NCBI GenBank assembly: GCA_963931865.1
Contig: OZ007512.1
Location: forward strand, 1,073,951-1,137,950
Reading direction: 5' to 3'
Length of the DNA: 64,000 nucleotides
DNA from: Axinella damicornis
Lineage: Eukaryota; Porifera; Demospongiae; Axinellida; Axinellidae
Shown here: positions 34,479 to 44,800 of the stretch, piece by piece
How the letters are laid out: each line of letters starts with the position of its first letter
Numbering within the stretch: position 1 is the first letter of the stretch
Position numbers and translations under genes: made by a program
The notes under the pieces: generated by a model
The model's database searches: none
What the model saw: only the letters and a program-made list of their open reading frames with translations
What the model was told of the DNA's origin: nothing

Positions 34479-35861
34479 TCAACGCCTGACGGAGTCAGGA
34501 CGAAAAGTCGGCGGTACTTGGCTATTAGGCCCCCCAGGTCCCCCAGCTACTTGAGACTGCATGCAGTTATACTCCCTGTGCAAGCGACTGCTACACTTGG
34601 AGCAGCAGTGGTTAAACCGACAGGCACGGAGACTGCACCCTTCACGTGAATTCCACCTCAGACACACTGGCATTCTCGCATAAGGGGTGTAGCGCTTCCC
34701 TGCTGTTTCTTTTGCTACCCACTTCCGGCTGGGATCCGCTTCCCTGGTCACCTTGCTGGCTCGCTCACCATCCCTTTCCTCACCCTCATGATCACGGCGT
34801 TTGGGTCTGGCTCGCGCGAAGTTCACTGTCCACAATGCTGCATCCAGCTGGGCCCATGGCGCATGTGGTCGGGTCGCAGCCTGTCTACGAAACTGGGCAT
34901 CATATGATAGCCAGGGGGTGTCCTCATATTCTTGACTAGCCTTAATGATAGTTCCGCTGTAAGCTAACAAATCTCTCATCCTCTCCGGTTGCCGCATGAC
35001 TACTATGCTGGCGAAGGTATTAAAACATACTCCCCACTGCTCAATGGTGGTGACATTCTTCTGGGGCCTGATGTTTTTCTCTGATTTGGAGAGTAGATCG
35101 AAAAAGGTTGGCTCTGCCTCGCCCAACCGGGTTGGGAGTAGGTCACGCAATTCGATGAACTCCCCTTTCCATATCCTCTCAGCTATCTTCTTAGGTACTG
35201 GGGGGGAATATGGCCCCACCTCGATTGCTTCCGTAGATAGAGCCGGTATGGTCGGGGCCACGGAAGTTAATGGGGTAAGGGGGGTCAATGCCGTTGCTGG
35301 CCCGAGTTCCGAGGTGGCTATTGTGGCCGACCCAATTGTTGAAAGGCCGCGAACTGCCTCAGTACTTGGCAAGTCCCCTAAGGAGCTTGGGCCGCCTACA
35401 TCTTCATCCCCGCTACCTATGGTAACGACAAAGTCCTAGTTAACTCAAGCATTCCGCCCCTTGCCTGCTGTACAACAATGCTTTATTAGTAGCAGCCCCC
35501 CCTCCCCTGCTCCATGCTCTAAGGTACGCAGGCACCATAAGCATATAAAGTTCTGGCGGTTCAACCTGCCTGCGCATGCGCAGCTGCGGGCTCGTGTCGC
35601 TGGTTCTGTGCCACATGCCGGGTACCCTGCACCCCCGACCAGTATCCATAGCCATCCCCGCATACATAACCATCCCCGCTCACCTTGGGATTGCATCGCC
35701 TCTCTGATCTTCAGATCTACCATTCTCCCAAAGCTGGGCAATGCTGCCTGGACTGCTTCGTCCATCAACGCCCGCAGTTGGCCTGTTGTCACAGTCCCGG
35801 AGGGCGACTCCCTGCTCGCGTCTTCTGGGTGTCTCCCAACGCCGTCTTCGTCGTCCGCCAT
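34479..35861 (-). CDS. Gag-like protein, probably spliced
   Basis: The downstream exon (35416-34479) carries a CCCH-like finger C-X8-C-X4-C-X3-H followed by a CCHC zinc knuckle C-X2-C-X4-H-X4-C, typical of nucleic-acid binding Gag proteins. Its frame has no convincing ATG. An upstream ORF starts with ATG at 35861 (MADDEDGVGRHPEDASRES) and reaches a consensus donor CCCAAG/GTGAGC at 35684; an acceptor TTACCATAG sits at 35417. Splicing out 267 bp joins ATGCAATCCCAAG to GTAGCGGGG in frame. Start at 35861 is therefore preferred. The acidic N-terminus and proline-rich linker are variable in such proteins. Confidence 0.75.
35417..35683 (-). other. Proposed spliceosomal intron in gag
   Basis: 267 bp from GTGAGC to CCATAG on the minus strand; flanking reading frames join without a shift. 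Introns inside DIRS-type retrotransposons have been described, but splicing here is inferred only. Confidence 0.55.
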
Positions 35862-35899
35862 ACTGCCGCTTCCTCCGCTGAGGTTTGCTCCTTCTTTTT

Positions 35900-36068
35900 A
35901 GAATTTTTCTACAGCCCAAACTCGCCCTCCTGCCACGCGGGGAAATGCCAGCAACTGACTTTATCACCTGACCGTCACATGACTATCACGTGCACAGCCC
36001 CACCCATTCCACCAGCGCATACCGCTCCAAAGTTAACATTGTTTAACTTCTGTTAAACTCCTATTAAC
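35900..36068 (-). repeat. Split direct repeat A1 of the YR retrotransposon (5' end)
   Basis: 169-bp repeat immediately upstream of gag on the minus strand. The gag ATG at 35861 lies 39 bp inside, so A1 probably holds the promoter and 5' UTR. Confidence 0.9.
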
Positions 36069-37385
36069 TGAAAGGAAACTACATGCACTCGTGACTCGTG
36101 ATTAACTCGTCACTTGAGTCTCTTGCAGCTGCATTTACTTTCAGCTCTTGAGCATACTTTGGTTGCTGCAGCTAACTTGATTATTATGCTCATCCAGATC
36201 TGAATGATAATTATTACACGTGCAGAATGTGAACACTTCAATGCAGCTGCGCAGTGTGTATACTCATTCTGGCAGAACAAGAGTGTGCATTGTGAATGCA
36301 CTGTTGGGTGAGTCAACAATGTCAATGCTGCTCCCTATTGAGAGCAAGCTTTATGAAAGTTATTGTTAAGACTCCAACTAATATATTATTAGCTACTACA
36401 AATTTAAACCATTACAATTAGAACCAGCAAGACTGCTGCACGTAGCTATAGTACTTAATTCAGGACAATGAATACTCACTCATCCAGTGTGCTGCACTCA
36501 GCCATCCCAAGTGCATACTAACTCACTCAGGCTAGCTAGCTAGCTAGCTAGCTATATAGATAAGTGCTGAAAGAATTGGCCAAGATGTTGACTAAACATC
36601 AAGCCCAGACACGACCATACTGCTTTCACCCTTTGGGTGAACATTCCTGACCCACCCCTTGCTCACACAGAACCTCCAAGGATATTGACGCTCACTTAAG
36701 CTGAAAGTCTCATAGCTAACAGGTTTTGCAGTCATAATAAATGGTTAAGCAGCTGCCATGTCCTCTGCATGATTCTAGCTGATACCAAGTCGTGCCGAGA
36801 CACATCAAGTCTTTTAAAGACTCACTTGTTATAACTTAATATTGTTGAACACAAGAAAATGGATTGCCATTTGCAAGCAGCAGCTACACAGAAGCGATTG
36901 GTAATGATACAATGCTAAAGTGCATGAATACCAAATGACAATAACAGCGAAGGATGTATAAATAAGACACAACTGCTACAATGATCATGACATGCAGCAC
37001 AAATGGTGTGATAATAGCTGCAACATGTGAGGATGTAAGATATGTGGATGCTGAAAACAGGTGACGATTGAGCCAGGGACCAAAGTAATTTTAACAACAA
37101 AACAGTGTACAAAAGCAAGAAACTAAATTTAGGCACTTGTGGGCCCACACAATGTGCCAGGGAAAAACCTCCCTGATAAACAGTGAGGGGAAAACCCACT
37201 AATAATCTGGCTCCTAAACAGTGTAGTGTACACAAGAAGAATTCAAACAGTGTAGTGCAGAAAGGTACTGATGAAGAGGTTTATGACAAACATGCACATA
37301 CACAAACAAACACTTAGCTGTCACACAAATAGGGAATGAAGACAAAATAAAGTGCATTTGACATGACTGTGTGGGTGATAACTAA
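36069..37385. other. Non-coding spacer
   Basis: Contains a (CTAG)n microsatellite (36530-36555) and the second copy of the 91-bp repeat (37125-37215). No gene supported. Confidence 0.5.
37125..37215 (+). repeat. 91-bp dispersed repeat, copy 2
   Basis: Same sequence as 677-767 with only a few differences in the CTCACCAATA/CTCCCTGATA region. Confidence 0.7.
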
Positions 37386-38100
37386 TGCTGCATGTTACTG
37401 CATGGTTAGTCCAGGCCTTCGTCCTCAAAGAGGACGTTGTTTCCATTGTCTTTCTTGTGGTAAGCATCACTTGCATGATCATCTTGTTCTGGTTCTGAAT
37501 ATAAGCATTAACTGTCTGAAAATCCAATTAATAAGCTATTCCTCCATGATCTGATTCTTCAGAAACTGTACTACAAACCTCACCAACAGTTCTTTGGTTT
37601 CAATCTTCAGTGACTTTGGTACGTAGCTCTATCCAACCACGGTTGGCTGGCCAACTTGGGCTCCACTTGTGGTAGAGAAGCAGCAATTATTATGTGCAGC
37701 TGCAGGGATCTGACATTTCCTTATAATTTAGCTATTATATAATTTATTGAAACACAGCACCATGTTGTAGTTATACATGACAGAGCCTATACCACAACCC
37801 ATTACTAAGCAAAAGCAAAAAGACATCTGCAGTGTGTCTGCTCCTCTTCTAAGAGTTCAATTATAACTGGACCTAGAACATGAATGCATTCCTCCAACTC
37901 ACTCAATTGCTGTGAGATGTTTGTTGGAATTCGACAAATGCAATCTCTCCAGCCAGCACATTGAGTTCTGGGTCACTAGGTTTCAGTGAGGGTCTTCCAG
38001 GTGACCTGTCAACAATCCTTTCTTCGAGCTCATTGACTTTCCAGCATCAAATAGCTTGTCGTTTGTTTCAACCTCTTGATCCTTCTTTTCAGTCCTGTAA
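37386..38100 (-). pseudogene. Decayed exons of a death-domain gene tail
   Basis: Several short open frames with coding character lie here but in conflicting frames. One acidic tail ends at a stop near 37410 and is preceded by a TTATATTCAG acceptor. A stretch near 37560-37640 resembles the last exon of the ankyrin-Roc-Death gene (GTCACTGAAGATT). Frames near 37810-38090 read IPTNISQQLSELEE and KKDQEVETNDKLFDAGKS. Frame breaks suggest relics of a duplicated gene end; real small exons cannot be excluded. Confidence 0.4.
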
Positions 38101-38565
38101 CTGAAGGCTCACTGTCAAGGTTGGTCACCAATGGAACCCATAGTAGTGATAATTAAAGCAATCAGGCAGCATTGCGATTTGCATTACAGAAGATACTGTC
38201 GTGAGTGATGTGCACCAGCAAAATGACGTGGATGATCTCACTGTTCAGTGAAGTAAGGAGTGGTGGTCAGTTGTAAATGAGTTATCATGGTCCTGCACAC
38301 AAAGATTGATTGCTCAGTTAGCAGACGTGGAAGATTTTAACCAGTGATGCTTGCATGAGTTTGTCTGGACAGGGAGGGAGGTAAAGGAGTATATAGGTCT
38401 GCAGAAGTCTAGTGCTACAAACTAAAGATGTTAATGCAACACAAAAAGATTGTACAATTGAAAAACAACACACCAATGACAGACAAGAGTTAGTCATGGG
38501 GATCAATCACACAAAACCATAACACATGTAGTATACAATTGAAAAACTTGCGAAGTATTAGTGTA

Positions 38566-38864
38566 TTAGTGCAGAAGGATGTCATCAGCAAGATTGCCTA
38601 GTCCAATTGCCTTCAGGACATCGATCAGTGTGTTCCAGCTGAGAGGCTTGCCTTTTCCTCCAATCCACAACCTCAGAATTTCAAAATTTATCTGTTCAGA
38701 ATCTTCCCGGCACTTAGTTTGAATTGAGGTCACTTCAGATCCTGTTGCATCATTTAAAAGTAGAGCTCCAAACTGCAAGTACTTTGTGCCTATTTGTTGA
38801 AGAATATTGATGTTTCCACTCTTGCATGGGAAGTTCAGAAGTTTTGGGAAGCCTGGTCTTTCAT
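38566..38864 (-). other. Terminal Death-domain exon
   Basis: The acceptor TTTTACTGCAG at 38865 is phase 1, matching the donor at 40767. About 99 codons encode a short leader and a compact Death fold with the conserved Trp in LRLWIGG and LSWNTLIDVL. The frame ends at TAA a few residues after LADDILLH. Confidence 0.78.
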
Positions 38865-41800
38865 CTGCAGTAAAATTAAATCCAGTTTAAGATCCTTGGT
38901 ACACTTGAAATGATTAACAAGTAATAAAAAACATTTGAAAATGTAACAGGATGTAGGGATACCAGAACGGCAAAAAGTAAGGAAACAAGGCAGGGATGAT
39001 CGCACAAAACAGTGAAGTATACAACCCCCCTACAGAGATCTTTTTCCATATACGTGTATAATGAAAAAAGATATGTAGGGGGATTGTATACTTCACTGTT
39101 TTTTGCGATCTTCCCTGCCTTGTTTCCTTACTTTTTGCCGTTCTGGTATCCCTACATCCTGTTACATTTTCAAATGTTTTTTATTACTTGTTTGTGTAAA
39201 AAATTTTTAGCAGCAGCGCATACAATTTGCCATCACAGAGCAGAAGTCGGTGTCCTCACAAGTAGTAGGAGCCCTTGCTTTGGTATATGGACAATATTGA
39301 CTCCGGTATTCACATTGGCTGAAGAATCAGACCCAAGTCAACCCTTTTCTGGATGGATATCCCTGTCTGAACTCCGAAGACCATAATATTATTAGCTATA
39401 CCAGAAGCGGCAAGATTTATAAAGTCTTTAGATAGGCATTCAGCCCTCTCACAGAACACAGTAGGTAGTAACATACACAAATTATACGCAGAGTAACTGT
39501 AATCAGAGTTTACCTCGAAGTACGAAATTCAACACAACGGCGCAAGACACTTCTAATTCAGCGATCTTGAGTAATAATTACGTTCGTTGCTTAGTGATCG
39601 CGCATGCGTACAAACGAGAAAATGGCGTGCTAAGGAAGCCATAGTTATTGAGTGGGCAGCTGCAGCCGCCTCAGAGGAGGTTGGCCACTGCAACGTCACG
39701 AGTAATTATTACCTTTCTGTCATGTGACAGTGGACGGTTATTAAAAGTTATTGCAAATAGCTGTATGATTAGAAGACGTTTCTGGGGCTGCTGTGGAGTG
39801 CTCCCAGTTGGCAATCCTCGAACGCGCTTTGTAAATGGACGAGACGGCCCCGAACCTCCACTCTAGTCTCGCAGGGCCGATGTTTGCGGCGCGCGTGGGG
39901 ACCGTCTGGACGGGGAGACTACTTCCACTCGTTTCTGCCATACCTCAGCTGAATCTTGAAGGGCTCGACCTTTTATATTGACAACAGATGCCTACGCTTC
40001 CCTGCGAGTCGATATTCCAGGTGATTGCGTCGGGGCTCGATGTTGAAAACTGTCGAAACATTGTCTATGGAAGTACTGTACTTAACATTCATTACGTAAC
40101 ATTCATTACGTAATCTATAATATAGATTACGTAATGAATGTTAAGTACAGTACTTCCATAGACAATGTTTCGACAGTTTTCAACATCGAGCCCCGACGCA
40201 ATCACCTGGAATATCGACTCGCAGGGAAGCGTAGGCATCTGTTGTCAATATAAAAGGTCGAGCCCTTCAAGATTCAGCTGAGGTATGGCAGAAACGAGTG
40301 GAAGTAGTCTCCCCGTCCATTACACGTGACTTTAATGAGACCTGATTAGCAAAGGTCAACCTTGGCCGTCCTCGCCTCCTCTGCAGCCGCCTGGTGAAAA
40401 CTTGGAGGTTGCAAAAAAGCGATGGCCAGGTGCACTACTCGGTGTGAAATGCTGCTGTTTCGTGCGAAAACCATCATGAGAGATTGAGGCGAGGTGGAGC
40501 TAGCCCGTCTGAAGAAGAAGAAAGAAGAAGAAAGAAAAACAATTTGCCCGTTTCGCGAGTACCTGGTGTGGTACTTTCGCGACGGTTTTTCGCGACGCAA
40601 AGAGTCTTGTTGGTCATGAAAACACTCGAAGATGAACGGTATGTGGTTATAAAGGCTTATAAGTGTACCGTTTCTGAGATTTGGAGAGATTCTTTTGTAT
40701 TAGCATATATTGCGTGTATGTCGTATCCCTACATACAGAGTCTACTGACTCTGTGATATTTCTCACCTAAAGTAATGTGGCATGCCTTCAGCTGGTCAGC
40801 CAGGGTTACATGATCATCACCTATTTCAGAAAGATGCATGCATTAGCTTGAAAGTACTCGGCATCTTCTGGACTGTGCCATGGTTTGCATGATGCAGAAA
40901 TCCAAGAGCCAGTTAAATTGGGGAGAAGAGTGCCTGGTATCCACTGTTTGCGCATGCGCGGCTCCCCAGGTTTTTGTGGGGGCTATCATGCCACTTGCAT
41001 GCTATTTCAGCAAATACAAATTCAGTATTTTGTAGGTATTGCAGCTGCCTTCATTGATGCATTTTGGCAGAAATGGCACATCCATCACCTTATAGATCGA
41101 GTGCTGCTTCCGCCAATTTAACCATTCCTTATTCCGTTTGGAGTAACAGTTTATTCAAGAGCCATTGCTCTCAGGCTGGATGCTACTGTATTGAAAGTGA
41201 GACAGGAATCCAAGGAAAGGATTAAGTATGGTTTATACATGCAATTAGTAGAGGATAGAGCCTTAATATGCATGTATGTGTGCTTTAACCACTTAAACAC
41301 CCTATGGATGCCTGTAAACATCTGCTTTGTTATAATTGTTGGTCTAATAAACTATGTTCACCTAGTGATCCAACAGTGGATTCACGAGTAGCAGGAGGAG
41401 AGCGGTGATCTGTTGGACAGAGCATCTCATTACACTATGAATAGAACTTATATCGGTATGCAGAAACCAGCATGCCAATGTGATAATCACCTGAGGATTC
41501 ACCAGTATGTATGTGTACACCGAGACTAGATATGTTGTCTGAACCCAGTGTAAAACTTTCTGCAGGATAAAAAGACATACAGAAAACTGAAAGTGATCTC
41601 ACATAAATATACGTTTCAAACTGACTCAGTGGTTATTCAGTATACTGGTGAACATACTAACCTGGGTGGAGAAATATCCGAAAGAAGTCATCATCTACCC
41701 CAGTTCCCAGCAACTTTACTTTGTACTCCAGCCGATCAGGAGCTCTGCTCTTGTGCAACCATTCTAGTAGGAGTACACATTCTGGGACCCAGCTCTTCTC

Positions 41801-44800
41801 TGAGGAGAAACTATTGACTCGATCCCTCTTAATCTAAAGGGATTGATTGATACAGATGCCAGAGTTATGTTGCATGTTATACACTACTTCTAGGAGAGCA
41901 AAACATGTTTAACATCGAATGGGTTTAGAAACTACATCAAAGGAAAGACTACACACTTTTAAGTTTCTCCTAGAGATTAGAGATCACATGAACTTTTGTC
42001 AACCACATGGCTCCCGAATGTTAGCGGGAGCTATGAGTCCAGATGTGGTAGCTATGCACATTACGAACTAACTTTGAGGTGTGCCCAAGTGTTGAACTAT
42101 AATTATTGCTAGCTACAAAGGCGCAAAATTAGAGTTTAGTAGCCAATTACTGGAAGAGTAGGTAATTGATGAGGTGCAATTTCAAGTCTTGCAATTGCCT
42201 GTAACCAGCAAACATTTACAAAAACAACTGAGTTACTTTGTTCTCTTGCTTAGAGCACTGAACATAATAATGGTGTTAGATTTACAATTCTCACCTTGGT
42301 CCGTTGAAGTGGTACAATTCTCCATCCATTAGTGGTTTCTATACCATCGTCATCGATATCAAGGGCTACATGATCACCATCAAATGTAAGGGGGGGTGCT
42401 ATATCATATTCCTGCAGATACTTCCTTTTCATCATCTGAGCAGAACAAGACACACTGAAAATTATGGATGGATGCTAAATTCTACATATATTGCACTTAC
42501 CGCAAGACACATTTCCATGTCCTTCGTAACCACAAAGTGGCAATACCACATATCGTTCAGGTGTTTAGCTGTGAAGTAGACTTGAGCGCAGTACTGGCAG
42601 GAATGCTCACCAGGTGTCACTTCCTTTGCTATTCCGTTGCCAGAGAAGTGGGTAGTACTCAGTGTTCCATACTTACTGCCGAGGGTGAATGACCCGCCAT
42701 CTACGACCTTGAACTTGTAAGGTAGGGTTTCTTGTGTGCAGTTTGTGCGGACAAAGCATAGCTGATTAGGGTTGCTGAAGTTGGCACAATGCTGGACTTC
42801 AATGGTGAGAGGTTTGGAGAACTTTCCTGGAGCATACACCCAGTACACAGCACTTACAAGTTCATACCCCTCAGGAAGTTCAAACTGGCCCATTAAGGAG
42901 GCTTTAATGTTGACTGGACACTCTGATAAACCCTCGGGTAGAACACTGTCAGGAACATTCAGCTTAAACCCGTACCCTTCCCATGGAAAGCTCACGGCTT
43001 CATTCGTGATTACTAAATTCACTTCCCCAACAATCTCAGCACCACGAAAATAACCTGAGGTAAGGAAGAGAGATCCAAATACAACTGATATATCAGGCTT
43101 GCTAGAGAGTCTTAATTGTACTCAAGGATCAAAGGCAAATGATTCACTCCTTATGCAACCACTGGCTTTGTTCTCATTATGCTTTGGAATAAAAAAAATA
43201 TAGCTAGATAGTGGCAGCTGCAGGCTCTTTCTCTCTATACTTTATACATGCACTGAAACAAGATTCAGACAGTCTTCTGTTTGTTCTAAAATCATACCTT
43301 CTGTTCTCACACCATCAGTCTGCACAGCACGTTCTGTAGCACCTCCGTTAGTGTTCAGCTTGCATGACTCAAAACCTACAGCAAACAGATTTATGTAAAT
43401 AGTTATACGTTGGCCTCAATCATGATCAACAGTTGAGTTCTTGCTCTCCATATTTGACCAAAAAACAGTCATTCAGGACTACAAGTCTGGTAGCTTGACC
43501 AACTATACATGAGTGTGTACATACGTACATGCCAAACAGAATTTCGTACCCGTAACCAGTAGTTGAAATGAGATGAGCTATTCATACTAGCTAGGCCATG
43601 CAGTGTGCATGTACTCATGCAAATTCAGTGTAGCTTCATGAAAACACCTCTACAAAGGCATATGTGAACGCATCAAGTAAAAATCGGGAATAAAACACAG
43701 TCAAATGTGGGGAATTGTCCAAATTGCTTAAAAATGGATTAAAACCTGTGCACCCCCTTCGAAGAAATGCCTGAAAATTGGAGAAACTCAATTCTTGGAA
43801 ATCTTCTGAAACACATTTAGAACCAATTCCCATCTCAGGGGGGTGCAAACTTTGAAATGCGTTTTATTCCCGATTTTTATTTGATGCGTTCACATATAAT
43901 ATGTATCAAGTGCCCATGGTCAATACCACTGGGGAGTTTCATGCTTGGTGAATACTATACATGATTGACAGTCTCGCCATCTGTTGGCAATATAATTATC
44001 GGTGTGGTTTGAAGACATGCTGTTGCTGTGTTGGGAGACACATTCCAGGGAGTCGTCCTCCATGACAGCCAAGTGTTCCAACAAAGATGACGATACTGAT
44101 ACGGGAAATGCTCCCTTCACATTAGTAGAGTTTAAAAGGGAGGCAATGTTCATTAGGGCATCCAGTGCAAATGGTCATACAGCTTTTTACGTTGCTGTAT
44201 CATGTGAAGTAGACGTGCACGTGCCAGAGAGTGTCCGACACCAATGACGTCACAATTCTTTTGTGTTGGATGCCCTAATGAAGAATCCAAAGCCAAAAAC
44301 ATGAAATACCGGGCATAGGAGTGCTCCAGGAATGGAAAACTACTGCAGTGGGTTCAGCCTGCCCACGTTGCTAGTCTCAAAACTACCATCAGATGATTGA
44401 CGATAACATCATTGAATGCCAGTTCAGCAATCAGAAGTACTTTTGGCCAGTCAAATAGCTTTGGCATCGTCGAAAACCCCTGAACTCATTGCAGTCCCAT
44501 CCCTGGAGCACTTCTGCCATATCATAGACTCTCAGTAGAGTCTATATGTAGGCATACAATGGACACACGATTAATAAAAACGTACAGAAGGGCAAAAAGT
44601 AAGGAAACAAGGGAGGGATAATCGCACATAACAGTGAAGTATACAATCGAGGGATGATTGCACATAACCGTGAAGTATACAATCCCCCCTACAGAGATTT
44701 TCTTCCATAATATACATGTATAACTCGTGCATAATTATGTGAATGCGCATGCAGAAGAGCTCAATTCAATTTCAATCTCTGCCACACCGGTAGACTTACT

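Larger units (their letters stand above)
29872..36068 (-). mobile_element. Tyrosine-recombinase retrotransposon with split direct repeats (Ngaro/PAT-like, DIRS order)
   Basis: Read on the minus strand: repeat A1 (36068-35900), gag, RT-RNase H, tyrosine recombinase, B1 (31350-30748), A2 (30752-30584), a 109-bp unique segment, B2 (30474-29872). A1 and A2 are 169 bp; B1 and B2 are 603 bp; each pair looks identical. The A1-body-B1-A2-B2 order defines split direct repeats of YR retrotransposons. B1 and A2 overlap by 5 bp (30748-30752). No target duplication was seen, as expected for recombinase-mediated insertion. All three ORFs are intact, so the copy is young and possibly active. No methyltransferase or SGNH hydrolase domain was recognised, leaving the exact clade open. 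Confidence 0.93.

Noticed and set aside
35445..35673. C-terminal extension of the upstream gag ORF read through the intron
   Set aside because: Composition changes after the GTGAGC donor, and splicing gives a continuous gag frame.
29872..36068. LTR retrotransposon
   Set aside because: Repeats are in split A-B order, there is no protease or DDE integrase, and a tyrosine recombinase is present.
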